From the NCBI GenBank assembly GCA_001821615.1, contig MHMS01000023.1, positions 1,183-40,404 of the forward strand: a stretch of 39,222 bases of DNA, written 5' to 3'. Source of the DNA: Candidatus Niyogibacteria bacterium RIFCSPLOWO2_12_FULL_41_13 (GTDB taxonomy: Bacteria; Patescibacteriota; Minisyncoccia; 2-12-FULL-41-13). Shown piece by piece: positions 30,953-39,059 of the stretch; position 1 is the stretch's first letter; the number at the start of each line of letters is the position of its first letter. The notes under the pieces are model-generated. The model searched no databases. It was not told the origin of the DNA and saw nothing but the letters and a program-made list of their open reading frames with translations. Both the position numbers and the translations under genes were made by a program.

Positions 30953-32707
30953 ATGATTATCGCAGCCGAACAACTTAAAGCGTTTTTGCTGGATTCCGGC
31001 TTGGTTTTAAAAAGCGACATTGAAGACGGCGAAAACAAAGCGCAAAAAGAGAACAAGGATCTGGGAACGGTTTTAGTTGAGGAGGGAAAATTAAGCAAAG
31101 ACGACCTTATTCATCTTCAGGGCTATATTTTGGGAATGCCTTTTGTCAATTTGATTGAAGAAAAGATTCCGAAAGAAATTCTTGAGATTGTTCCGGAACC
31201 AATCGCCAAATCCCACAACATCGTCGCCTACGGAAAAAACGGCGATGTTTTAGAAGTGGCGATGCTGAACCCTCAAGACCTGGAGGCGATTGAATTCATT
31301 AAAAAGAAAACTAATTTTAAAATTCTCGCCCGCTTGACCGATTTGGCTTCAATGAAGTATGTTTTGAGCCAATATCAAAAAGGGCTCGCGGCGGAATTTA
31401 AGGAAATCATCGGCAGGGAAGCGAGCGGTTTCCAGCCGATTAAAATTGAAGGAGAAAAAGAAATTCCCGAGGAAGATTTGAAAAAAGCGGCTCAAGATTT
31501 GCCCGTTGTTAAAATCGTTGATACTTTGATTCGTCACGCCATTTTGCAGCGCGCTTCCGACATTCACATTGAGCCGATGGAAAACGAAGTTTTGGCAAGG
31601 TACAGAATTGACGGAATTTTGCGCGACGCGATGGTTTTGCCTAAAAAAATTTCTTCAAGCGTTGTCGCCAGAATTAAAGTTTTGTCAAATTTGCGGCTTG
31701 ACGAGCGCAGATTGCCCCAGGACGGGAGGTTTAAAATTGAAACTCCGGAAGAAAAAGTTTCTTTCCGGGTTTCAATCTTGCCGACATATTACGGCGAAAA
31801 AGTGGTTTTGCGGCTTTTAGTGGAAAGCGCCAAGGGCTTTACTTTGGAATCGCTCGGCTTCAGCAATGACAATATAGACAAGCTTCACAAAGCAATCAGA
31901 AAGCCGGTGGGAATGGTTTTAGCCACCGGTCCGACAGGTTCCGGGAAAACAACCACTCTTTACACTGTTTTGGATATTTTAAACACTCCGGAAGTTAACA
32001 TCTCCACGATTGAAGACCCGATAGAATATCAGATTCCGAGAATAAACCAAACGCAGGTTAAACCGGATATCGGCTATACTTTCGCGAACGGTCTCCGCTC
32101 TTTATTGCGTCAAGACCCCAATGTTATTATGGTGGGCGAGATACGAGACAATGAAACCGCTTCTTTGGCGGTTAACGCCTCTCTTACCGGGCATCTTGTT
32201 CTTTCAACCTTGCACACTAATTCAGCCGCCGGCGCTATTCCCCGTCTGATTGATATGAAAGTTGAGCCGTTTTTAATCGCTTCAACCCTGGAAGTCATAA
32301 TTGCCCAACGTTTAGTCCGGAAATTGTGCAAAAACGCCAAATCTTACAAGCCTCCAAAAAGGCAAATTGACGACTTGTCAAAAGAAATTAATTTGGAAAA
32401 AGTTTTAGAGACCCTGCGAAAAGAAAGGATTATAAAACCAGAACAAAAAATTGAAGATGTTGAATTTTTTGAGCCCCAGCCGTCAGGCGATTGTCCCGAT
32501 GGTTACAGCGACCGGGTCGGCATTCACGAAGTGTTGGAAGTGACGCAGAGCGTTAAAAATCTCATTATCAATCGCGCTTCGGCCGAAGAAATTGAGCGCC
32601 GGGCGAAGAGCGAAGGAATGCTGACGATGTTTGAAGACGGGTTTGTCAAAGCCGCCAAAGGCATTACTTCGCTTGAAGAAGTGTTGAGGGTGACGAAGAT
32701 TGAATAA
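30953..32707 (+). CDS. pilB: type IV pilus assembly ATPase PilB
   Basis: 584 residues. N-terminal MshEN domains (about 1-150) contain the pattern EEGKLSKDDLIHLQGYILGMPFVNL. The secretion ATPase core has Walker A GPTGSGKTTTLY, the Asp box TIEDPIEYQIPRINQTQV, Walker B NVIMVGEIRDNETA and the His box TGHLVLSTLHTNSA. The C-terminal zinc tetracysteine is degenerate: only one Cys remains in RKLCKNAKSYKPP, and one in GDCPDGYSDRVG. PilB powers pilus extension. pilT is not present in this window. Confidence 0.96.
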   Translation: MIIAAEQLKAFLLDSGLVLKSDIEDGENKAQKENKDLGTVLVEEGKLSKDDLIHLQGYILGMPFVNLIEEKIPKEILEIVPEPIAKSHNIVAYGKNGDVLEVAMLNPQDLEAIEFIKKKTNFKILARLTDLASMKYVLSQYQKGLAAEFKEIIGREASGFQPIKIEGEKEIPEEDLKKAAQDLPVVKIVDTLIRHAILQRASDIHIEPMENEVLARYRIDGILRDAMVLPKKISSSVVARIKVLSNLRLDERRLPQDGRFKIETPEEKVSFRVSILPTYYGEKVVLRLLVESAKGFTLESLGFSNDNIDKLHKAIRKPVGMVLATGPTGSGKTTTLYTVLDILNTPEVNISTIEDPIEYQIPRINQTQVKPDIGYTFANGLRSLLRQDPNVIMVGEIRDNETASLAVNASLTGHLVLSTLHTNSAAGAIPRLIDMKVEPFLIASTLEVIIAQRLVRKLCKNAKSYKPPKRQIDDLSKEINLEKVLETLRKERIIKPEQKIEDVEFFEPQPSGDCPDGYSDRVGIHEVLEVTQSVKNLIINRASAEEIERRAKSEGMLTMFEDGFVKAAKGITSLEEVLRVTKIE

Positions 32708-32725
32708 AATTGGTATTATTAAATA

Positions 32726-33943
32726 ATGGCCGTATTCAAATACAAGGCGAAAAAATTAAACGGAGAAGAGACGGAAGGAGAAGAAGAATTTTCAAGTCCG
32801 GAAGAGCTCGCGAAAGTTCTCGGAGAGCGGGGCTATATTCTGACATTTTTTAAAAAGAAAGAGCGGGAACAAAAGACGGATTTTTCCATTTTTTCTTTTT
32901 TTCAAGGAGTTTCAGCCAAGGATAAAATGAATTTTGCCAAAAATCTGGGAGCGATGGTCGGTTCGGGGATTTCTTTGGTTAAAGGGCTTGAAATTTTGGA
33001 TAATCAGACCGCGAGCAAAAAATTCAAGAAAATCCTGCAAGGATTGAAAGAAACGATTTTGCGGGGAAAATCGCTTTCTGAAGCGATGGAAGAACATCCC
33101 AATGTTTTTTCTTCCCTTTTCCGGGCGATGGTTAAAGCCGGCGAGGCCTCGGGCAAACTTGAAGAATCTTTAAAGCTCGTTGCTTTGCAATTGGAGCAGG
33201 ATTACGAACTCAAAAGAAAAATAAAAGGAGCGATGATTTATCCGGCGGTTATTCTTTTGGCGATGTTGGGAGTGGCGATTTTTATGTTGATTTATGTCGT
33301 GCCGACTTTAACCAGCACTTTCGGAGAGCTTAGTATCGCGCTTCCGCCGACCACTCTTTTCATTATTAATCTTTCAAATTTTATTCTTCATCAGACAGTT
33401 GTCGCTTTTTTGGGCGCCTTTGTTTCGGTTTTCCTGATTTGGTTTTATTTTTTCAAGAGCGGCGCGGGGCAGAGAACAATGGCGAGAATTTTTTTGAAGT
33501 TTCCGGTTATTTCAACCATTGTCAAGGAAATAAACGCGGCGAGAACAAGCCGGACATTGAGTTCATTAATCAGTTCGGGCGTAAATACGCTTGACGCGCT
33601 TAAAATAACCGAAGATGTTTTGCAAAATCATTTTTATAAAAATGTTCTTCGGGAAGCGGGAGAAGAAATTCAAAAAGGAAAACCGATTTCCTCGGTTTTT
33701 ATCCGCCACGACGACATTTACCCCCGGATTATGGGAGAAATGATGGCGGTCGGCGAGGAAACCGGCAAAGTTTCGGAAATGCTTTTGAATGTCGCCGTAT
33801 TTTACGAGGGAGAAGTTTCGGAGAAAACAAAAAATTTATCTTCCATTATTGAGCCGGTTTTGATGATTGTCATCGGCGTGGCCGTGGGCTTTTTTGCCGT
33901 TTCAATGATTCAGCCGATGTACAGTATGGTCGGGGCTTTATAA
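32726..33943 (+). CDS. pilC: type IV pilus inner-membrane platform protein PilC
   Basis: 405 residues, GspF/PilC family. Two homologous T2SSF domains carry the family signatures: FAKNLGAMVGSGISLVKGLEIL and ALKITEDVLQNHFYKNVLREAGEEIQKG, with IMGEMMAVGEETGKVSEML near the end. Three membrane helices lie at about 165-190, 215-240 and 375-398. It anchors the pilus base and works with PilB, whose gene ends 18 nt earlier. Confidence 0.96.
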   Translation: MAVFKYKAKKLNGEETEGEEEFSSPEELAKVLGERGYILTFFKKKEREQKTDFSIFSFFQGVSAKDKMNFAKNLGAMVGSGISLVKGLEILDNQTASKKFKKILQGLKETILRGKSLSEAMEEHPNVFSSLFRAMVKAGEASGKLEESLKLVALQLEQDYELKRKIKGAMIYPAVILLAMLGVAIFMLIYVVPTLTSTFGELSIALPPTTLFIINLSNFILHQTVVAFLGAFVSVFLIWFYFFKSGAGQRTMARIFLKFPVISTIVKEINAARTSRTLSSLISSGVNTLDALKITEDVLQNHFYKNVLREAGEEIQKGKPISSVFIRHDDIYPRIMGEMMAVGEETGKVSEMLLNVAVFYEGEVSEKTKNLSSIIEPVLMIVIGVAVGFFAVSMIQPMYSMVGAL

Positions 33944-33949
33944 AAAATC

Positions 33950-34110
33950 TCAATCTTAAAATCCAAATGTCAAATAAAATCTCAAATCCAAAATCACTCA
34001 AATATGATTTGATAGAACGAACCAAGAAAAAACAGAGAATAATTTGGGATTTATGATTTGGGATTTTATTAGAAATTTGAAATTGGGGTTTGAGATTTTC
34101 ACCAAGGGCT
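33950..34110. repeat. inverted degenerate word repeat, runs into the prepilin gene
   Basis: The left arm has AAATCTCAA and CAAATCCAAAATC words, then a ~37-nt unrelated spacer, then a right arm with TTTGGGATTT, TTTGAAATTGGGG and TTTGAGATTTT, the inverse of the left. The right arm is translated as the leader of the first prepilin. Confidence 0.65.
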
Positions 34111-35834
34111 TTTCTCTTATTGAAACAATTATTGGCGTTGCTTTGCTTTTAGTCGCTTTTCTGGGCATTTTTGGAGCTTATCAATTGGGATTGAAAGTAA
34201 TCGGGCAATCAAAAGCGAGAATTATCGCCATTGCTTTGGCAAACCAAAAAATTGAATCGGCGAGAAACCTTTCTTACGAGAATATTGGAACGGTTGGCGG
34301 AATTCCGCCGGGCGCGATTCTTGAAACGGAAATAATCGTCCGCAATAACATAACTTTTACGGTCAAAACCGCGGTTATTTATATTGACGATTCTTTTGAC
34401 GGCTTGGTTCCGGCAGACGCCCTGCCGAATGATTATAAAAGAGCGAAAGTTAAAGTTTCGTGGGGAGGATTATTCGGAGGAGATGTTGTTTTAATCACCG
34501 ACATAACGCCAAAAGGACTGGAAACAACCGTTGGCGGAGGGAATCTTTTAATAACGGTTTTTAACGCCTCGGGTTTGGCGGTGCCCCAAGCCGACATTCA
34601 TCTTGTTAATTCCTCCACCACTCCGCCCATTGATGTCAATTATCAGACCAATAACGAAGGCAAATATTTGGTTGCCGGCGCTCCGGCAGATGTCGCGAAT
34701 TATAAAATTATTGTTTCAAAATCCGGCTATAGTTCCGCTCGGACTTACGGAACCGAAGAAATCGCCAATCCCCAAAAACCCCATGCCACGGTTATTGAAG
34801 GAGAATTGACTCAAACAAGCTTTTCCATTGATAGATTGAGCAGTTTTTCAATTAACACTCTTTCTCAATTCGGGCTGGAAAGTTTTTCAGATTCTTTTGC
34901 CGACCAGAGCAAAATTTCCGAAGGAAGCAATATCGCGGTAATCGGCGGAAAAGCGATTTTAGCGACAACCACCGGCGGTTATCTTCCTTCCGGATACGCG
35001 GTTTCAACGCCGATTCAGCCGTCTGATTTAATGAGTTGGGACAAATTTTCGTGGAACGACGACGAACCGCAAAACACCGAAATAAAGCACCAGATTTTTT
35101 ACGCCACAACCACTGATTGGTATTTGATTCCGAACAGCGATTTGCCGGGAAATTCGTCCGGCTTTGCTTCTTCGCCGGTTGATTTGTCTTCACTGGCGAC
35201 AACCACTTATTCAAATTTGAAGTTAAAAGGAATTTTTTCAACAAACGACGCGTCTTCCACTCCGGAATTATACGATTGGCAGGCGTCATGGAGAACGGTT
35301 ACCCCGGCGCCAATCGGCGATATTCAATTTCATCTTCAGGGAAACAAAATCATCGGCAACGACATTGACGACCAGCCGGTTTATAAGTATTCGCAAAATC
35401 ATACTACCGATAGCTCCGGCAATCTCACTCTTTCAAATATGGAATGGGACGCGTATAATTTTACCATTGACAGAGTTTTGACCGGACTCAATCTTGTTGG
35501 CATTGACCCGTCGCCGCAGCCGGTTAATCTTTTGCCGAACGCGAACCAAGTTGTAAAACTTTATTTGTCGGCCGAGAACAGTTTGCTCGCAAAGGTCAAA
35601 GACATTGAGACCAGCGGGCCGATTTTCAGCGCCAGCGTTAGATTGCGCAACGCGGGTCTTGGCTATGACACCACTCAATATAGCGACCAAAAAGGGGAGA
35701 CGATTTTTATTCCTCTTCAATCCGGTTCTTACGATTATGAAGTTCAAGCTGGCGGCTACCAAAACGCCGCCGGAAGCGTTCCCGTTTCAGCGGACAGTTC
35801 AATAATAATTTATTTGACACCGGGAGAAATATGA
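34053..35834 (+). CDS. pilin-like protein with prepilin leader and carboxypeptidase-regulatory-like domains
   Basis: 593 residues from ATG 34053; the ORF track start at 34044 is a TTG. The leader MIWDFIRNLKLGFEIFTKG is cleaved at G/F before FSLIETIIGVALLLVAFLGIF, a class III prepilin signal with Glu at +5. Two carboxypeptidase-regulatory/CnaB-like beta domains follow: NLLITVFNASGLAVPQADIHLV near 170-240 and SLLAKVKDIETSGPIFSASVRL near the C terminus, with a Ser/Thr-rich adhesin-like middle. Such large pilin-like proteins usually sit at the pilus tip. Most of the leader is encoded by a word repeat. It overlaps the next gene by 4 nt. Confidence 0.85.
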   Translation: MIWDFIRNLKLGFEIFTKGFSLIETIIGVALLLVAFLGIFGAYQLGLKVIGQSKARIIAIALANQKIESARNLSYENIGTVGGIPPGAILETEIIVRNNITFTVKTAVIYIDDSFDGLVPADALPNDYKRAKVKVSWGGLFGGDVVLITDITPKGLETTVGGGNLLITVFNASGLAVPQADIHLVNSSTTPPIDVNYQTNNEGKYLVAGAPADVANYKIIVSKSGYSSARTYGTEEIANPQKPHATVIEGELTQTSFSIDRLSSFSINTLSQFGLESFSDSFADQSKISEGSNIAVIGGKAILATTTGGYLPSGYAVSTPIQPSDLMSWDKFSWNDDEPQNTEIKHQIFYATTTDWYLIPNSDLPGNSSGFASSPVDLSSLATTTYSNLKLKGIFSTNDASSTPELYDWQASWRTVTPAPIGDIQFHLQGNKIIGNDIDDQPVYKYSQNHTTDSSGNLTLSNMEWDAYNFTIDRVLTGLNLVGIDPSPQPVNLLPNANQVVKLYLSAENSLLAKVKDIETSGPIFSASVRLRNAGLGYDTTQYSDQKGETIFIPLQSGSYDYEVQAGGYQNAAGSVPVSADSSIIIYLTPGEI

Positions 35835-36904
35835 TAAAAAGTCAAAAGTCAAAAGTCCCGCCTTCGCTAACCTGCGCTTCGCCAAAGGCTTCGGCAAGGC
35901 GAGAGCTTCGGCGGGCAAGCAAAAGTCAAAACCGCGGATTTACTCTTATTGAAACTTTGGCGGCAATCGGGATTTTTACTCTGGCGTTCGGAGCGACAAC
36001 TGCTTTTATTCTCGTTATTTACCGGACCCAAGGATACGCTTTTCAGCAATCAACCGCTATAAATGAAGCCAGAAAAGGCATTGAGACAATGGTTAAGGAA
36101 ATAAGAGAAGCGAAAACCGGAGACAACGGCTCTTATCTTATTGAAAAAGCCGACGACAACGAATTTATTTTCTACAGCGATATTGACAAAGACGGCGAAA
36201 TTGAGCGAGTCAGGTATTTTTTAGGCGGAAGTTCTTCGGCAACCTCAACCGAGGAATGCGTAAGTTATAGCGACGGCGGAACTTGCGCTGTTAATTTTTC
36301 AAATTTTTTTAGCGGAAGTCTGGAAACAGCTAAAATAACGACAAGCGTGGAGGGCGATTTTGGCGCGAGCAATGAATACGCCGATATTTTTACCGATGGC
36401 GGTTCGTCGGGACAAAGCTGCCAAAATAATTGCGACGATTGCGCCGGCCTCTGGCAAGGTCAATTGACTTTTGATGTCAAAAATCAGGCGCTGGACAACA
36501 ATCTGACCTTGCTTGCCGACGCTTCAAGCAGGGTTGATTCCATTTGCGATTGGATTGAGCCGAATCATTCAATGAAAGCCAAGTTTGATTTGGCTTGGAC
36601 CGAAACCTTTTCTTCTGGACAAACTGATTTTAAAAAAGGAGTCATTAATCCGAGCGGATTTCCGGCGAGTTATCTTCCGGAAAACGAAAAAACATCTGTT
36701 TTGTCGCAATATGTCCGCAACGGCCCGGCCATTTTCCGGTATTTTGACAAAAACGGAAACGAGGTTCAGTCTTTGCCGGCCCGGCCCGAGGAAACAACCT
36801 TAATGAGAGTTAATCTGATTATTAATGTTGACCCAAACAGGCCGCCAAACAATTTTACGCTGGAAAGCGATGTTCAATTGAGAAATCTTAAAACTAATTT
36901 ATGA
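35831..36904 (+). CDS. pilin-like protein (minor pseudopilin)
   Basis: 357 residues. The cleavage motif NRG/FTLIETLAAIGIFTLAFGATTAFI is classic for a class III prepilin. The leader is unusually long (about 36 residues) and made of two SQKSK/SKSQN word units flanking a PSLTCASPKASARRELRRA stretch encoded by a GC-rich palindromic insert. The mature part starts with an alpha-1 helix (INEARKGIETMVKEIREA) and a beta body with a CQNNCDDCAG cysteine cluster. It overlaps its neighbours by 4 nt on both sides. Confidence 0.85.
   Translation: MIKSQKSKVPPSLTCASPKASARRELRRASKSQNRGFTLIETLAAIGIFTLAFGATTAFILVIYRTQGYAFQQSTAINEARKGIETMVKEIREAKTGDNGSYLIEKADDNEFIFYSDIDKDGEIERVRYFLGGSSSATSTEECVSYSDGGTCAVNFSNFFSGSLETAKITTSVEGDFGASNEYADIFTDGGSSGQSCQNNCDDCAGLWQGQLTFDVKNQALDNNLTLLADASSRVDSICDWIEPNHSMKAKFDLAWTETFSSGQTDFKKGVINPSGFPASYLPENEKTSVLSQYVRNGPAIFRYFDKNGNEVQSLPARPEETTLMRVNLIINVDPNRPPNNFTLESDVQLRNLKTNL
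35839..35928. repeat. AAAAGTC word repeat split by a GC-rich palindromic insert
   Basis: GTCAAAAGTCAAAAGTC words stop at a CCCGCCTTCGC...GCTTCGGCGGGC block of about 64 bp, rich in CTTCGC/GCTTCGGC words, and resume as AAAAGTC. All of it lies in the leader-coding part of the second pilin gene and stays in frame. Confidence 0.6.
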
Positions 36905-38307
36905 ATTGCGCGTTAGGAAAAAATAGCGGGACGATTTTAGTGTTAGCGCTGGTGTTCAGTTCAATTTTTTTGGTTATGTTCGGAGGGCTCGCCGGTTTTA
37001 TTTTGCTCCAGCACAAGCAATCTTTGGAAAAAGCGGATTGGAACCAAGCTCTTGAAATCGCCGAAGCCGGACTGAATTATTATCGGTGGCATCTTGCTCA
37101 CGCTCCGGACGATTTGCAGGACGGCACCGGCTCGCCCGGTCCCTATGAGCATCAATATTCCGACCCCGAGGGAGGCGCGGTCGGCAAATACAGTTTGGAA
37201 ATAAACGCGGCAAACCAGTGCGGCGCGGTCTCGGGAATTGCCATATCCTCAACCGGCTGGACCGATAAATTTCCAAATGTCAAAAGAAAAGTTCAGGCAA
37301 AATATGTAAGACCGACCATTGCCGATTATTCTTTTGTCATAAACGACAATGTTTGGGTCGGAGCCGACCATCAAATAACCGGACCCTATCATTCAAACGG
37401 CGGAATAAGATTTGACGGGACCAATAATTCGCTGGTAACCTCGGCAAAACAAACTTGGTGGTGCTCTTCTTCTTTCGGCTGCAATCCGGCGCAGGAAAAG
37501 CCCGGAATATTCGGCGCCGGGCCGAACAGCGATTTATGGCGTTTTCCGGTTCCGCCTTTTGATTTTAACGCGATTACAATGGATTTGGCGGAGATTAAAA
37601 ATTTGACCCAAAGCGGCCAAGGTCTTTATTTCGGGCCGTCGGGCGCCGAGGGCTACCATATTTTATTAAAAGACAACAGAACTCTTGACGCTTACCGGAT
37701 AAATTCGCTCAATAGAGTTTACGCCTATGATTTGGAACAGGGCTGGCACTGGGAATATTCAATTATCGGGAGCGAAAGTTTTTTGGGAAATTATCAAATA
37801 CCTCAAGATTGCGGCTTGGTTTTTATTGAAGACGATTTGTGGGTTGGCGGCTTAAGCCAAGGGAGCAAAGTTAAGGGGAAAATAACCGTTGTTTCGGCTG
37901 ATTTGATAAATCCAATGGGAACCACCGATGTTTGGCTCGGCGGAAACATTACTTATACCGCGACTGACGGCTCCGACGGATTGCTTTTAATCGCCGAGCG
38001 CAACAATTTAATCGTTTCAAATTCTCCGGACGATTTGAATCTTGACGGCGTTTATGTCGCCCAAACCGGCAAGTTCGGCAGAAACCATTATTCCGGCTCC
38101 GATATGAAAAAAAACAAATTAACGGTTTACGGCTCAATAATCAGCAATGGCCGGGTGGGCACGAAATGGACTTGCAACGGCATATTCTGCTCCGGCTACA
38201 AAGAAAGACAAACAAATTACGATTCAAAATTAAGTTTAAACCCTCCGCCTTTCCTGACGGCGATTTCCCAAGAATACCAATTAAAAGACTGGGAAGAAGT
38301 TGAATGA
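36901..38307 (+). CDS. PilX-like minor pilin / pilus-associated protein
   Basis: 468 residues. The N terminus GKNSG/TILVLALVFSSIFLVMFGGLAGFILL looks like the PilX-type hydrophobic helix; the +5 Glu of ordinary prepilins is replaced by Leu, as in many PilX-like and GspK-like proteins. ALEIAEAGLNYYRWHL follows, as in PilX N-terminal regions. The large C-terminal part is a beta-rich, polymorphic-repeat-like domain (DYSFVINDNVWVGADHQITGPYHSNGGIRF; LTVYGSIISNGRVGT) as seen in exported adhesin-like proteins. It is the last gene of the pilus operon. Confidence 0.8.
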   Translation: MNCALGKNSGTILVLALVFSSIFLVMFGGLAGFILLQHKQSLEKADWNQALEIAEAGLNYYRWHLAHAPDDLQDGTGSPGPYEHQYSDPEGGAVGKYSLEINAANQCGAVSGIAISSTGWTDKFPNVKRKVQAKYVRPTIADYSFVINDNVWVGADHQITGPYHSNGGIRFDGTNNSLVTSAKQTWWCSSSFGCNPAQEKPGIFGAGPNSDLWRFPVPPFDFNAITMDLAEIKNLTQSGQGLYFGPSGAEGYHILLKDNRTLDAYRINSLNRVYAYDLEQGWHWEYSIIGSESFLGNYQIPQDCGLVFIEDDLWVGGLSQGSKVKGKITVVSADLINPMGTTDVWLGGNITYTATDGSDGLLLIAERNNLIVSNSPDDLNLDGVYVAQTGKFGRNHYSGSDMKKNKLTVYGSIISNGRVGTKWTCNGIFCSGYKERQTNYDSKLSLNPPPFLTAISQEYQLKDWEEVE

Positions 38308-38357
38308 CACGTATCACATATCACATATCACATATCACGAAACACATAACACATAAC
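38306..38357. repeat. left arm of CACATATCAC word repeat
   Basis: CGTATCACATATCACATATC and onward, ending CACATAACACATAAC right before the four-helix-bundle ATG. The reverse complement of 38738-38785 matches it over about 47 bp, with most positions identical. Confidence 0.75.
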
Positions 38358-38714
38358 ATGGAGCGGTTTCATGACAAGTTAAAGAAAAAGATGGATAAGT
38401 TTGCGCATCTAGCTTATAAAATCACTAAAGATTTCCCCAAGAATGAGTTGTATGGCGCGACATCGCAATTGCGCCGCGCCGCGCTTTCAGTAATCTTAAA
38501 CTACATAGAGGGTTATGCCAGAAAAAGACATCTCATAAAAATTAACTTTTTTGAAACATCATACGGCTCTTTACAGGAAAGTAAATATCTTTTAGAGTTT
38601 GCCTTAAAAGAAAATTGGCTTAAACATGATGATTACGCTTCTATAGATGGTTTAGCTAATGAGATCGGAGCTATGTTGTGGAAAACCATAGAACACATAA
38701 CACGAGACACATAA
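38358..38714 (+). CDS. four-helix-bundle protein (23S rRNA intervening-sequence / Avd-like family)
   Basis: 118 residues from ATG 38358 (MERFHDKLKKK); the ORF track start at 38304 is in the repeat. Family features are LAYKITKDFPKNELYGATSQLRRAALSVILNYIEGYARK, then FETSYGSLQESKYLLEFA and ANEIGAMLWKTIEHI. This matches the small helical-bundle family (TIGR02436-type) known from 23S rRNA intervening sequences, from which the diversity-generating-retroelement factor Avd is also derived. Its last six codons lie in the right-hand repeat. No reverse transcriptase or rRNA is nearby, so the usual contexts do not apply. Inverted word repeats surround the gene, as for a genuine IVS. Function here unknown. 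Confidence 0.85.
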   Translation: MERFHDKLKKKMDKFAHLAYKITKDFPKNELYGATSQLRRAALSVILNYIEGYARKRHLIKINFFETSYGSLQESKYLLEFALKENWLKHDDYASIDGLANEIGAMLWKTIEHITRDT

Positions 38715-38786
38715 CACATAACACGAGACAGGTTGTTTTGTGTTACGTGTTTCGTGATACGTGTTATGTGTCTCGTGATACGTGTT
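38692..38786. repeat. right word-repeat block with internal inversion
   Basis: Forward words AACACATAACACGAGACACA... (38692-38731) are followed after six nt by inverted words TGTGTTACGTGTTTCGTGAT... (38738-38786). It folds as a hairpin by itself, and its second part is also the inverse of the left block at 38306-38357. Confidence 0.75.
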
Positions 38787-38788
38787 CT

Positions 38789-38966
38789 TTTCCCCGGGAG
38801 GAATCGAACCCCCATCCGCTCCTTACCTGCCCGCCGTTGCCTATACCCCCGGGAGGAATCGAACCCCCATCTAGAACTTAGAAGGTTCCTATTCTATCCG
38901 TTGAACTACGGGGGCAACTTTGGCAGGCGGAGAAGGGAGCTATTCTGTCCGTTGAACTACAGGGAG
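38789..38966 (-). tRNA. split tRNA-Arg(UCU)-like gene interrupted by a nested tRNA
   Basis: On the minus strand 36 nt at 38966-38931 give a tRNA 5' half: acceptor CTCCCTG, D arm GTTC...GAAT, anticodon stem GCTCC and loop start CTTCT. 36 nt at 38824-38789 give the 3' half: loop end AA, stem GGAGC, variable GGAT, T arm GGGGG-TTCGATT-CCTCC, acceptor CGGGGAA and A. Joined they make a 72-nt cloverleaf with anticodon TCT, of the same length and layout as the inner tRNA. The anticodon stems of the two halves are complementary (GCTCC/GGAGC) and differ from those of the inner tRNA. The acceptor has one C-A mismatch at 1-72 and one wobble. The 106-nt insert lies exactly after position 36. Splicing or loss of function cannot be decided from sequence. 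Confidence 0.65.
38844..38915 (-). tRNA. tRNA-Arg (UCU), nested in the split tRNA
   Basis: 72 nt. Acceptor GCCCCCG pairs with CGGGGGT (a G-U pair closes it). The anticodon stem GGAAC/GTTCT encloses CTTCTAA with anticodon TCT. The T arm GGGGG-TTCGATT-CCTCC is fine. No CCA is encoded. It lies inside the anticodon loop of a second tRNA-Arg-like gene. Confidence 0.92.
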
Positions 38967-38976
38967 ATAACTGAAG

Positions 38977-38985
38977 TTATCCACA
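38977..38985 (+). other. DnaA-box-like 9-mer
   Basis: A second perfect intergenic TTATCCACA, just upstream of the split tRNA. It is isolated; no cluster of boxes is seen. Confidence 0.25.
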
Positions 38986-39021
38986 ATTTCTTTAAAAATC
39001 AAGTTTGATTGTTTGTTTTGT

Positions 39022-39050
39022 TTGACTTATAAATTTTTATTGTGTTAAAT
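39022..39050 (+). promoter_or_regulatory. promoter before the truncated gene
   Basis: TTGACT and TTAAAT are 17 nt apart. TATAAT also follows at 39050-39055. Both lie close to the ATG, suggesting a leaderless or very short leader. Confidence 0.4.
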
Positions 39051-39059
39051 ATAATTAAA

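Noticed and set aside
38358-38714. Diversity-generating retroelement suggested by the Avd-like protein
   Set aside because: No reverse transcriptase, no template/variable repeat pair and no adenine-specific mismatches were seen in the window.
38306-38786. Possible CRISPR array in the CACATAACAC repeats
   Set aside because: Units are 7-14 nt, imperfect and directly adjacent, with no unique spacers and no cas genes.
38678-39008. ORFs of 67, 60 and 91 codons at the right end
   Set aside because: They are translations of word repeats and the antisense of the tRNA locus.
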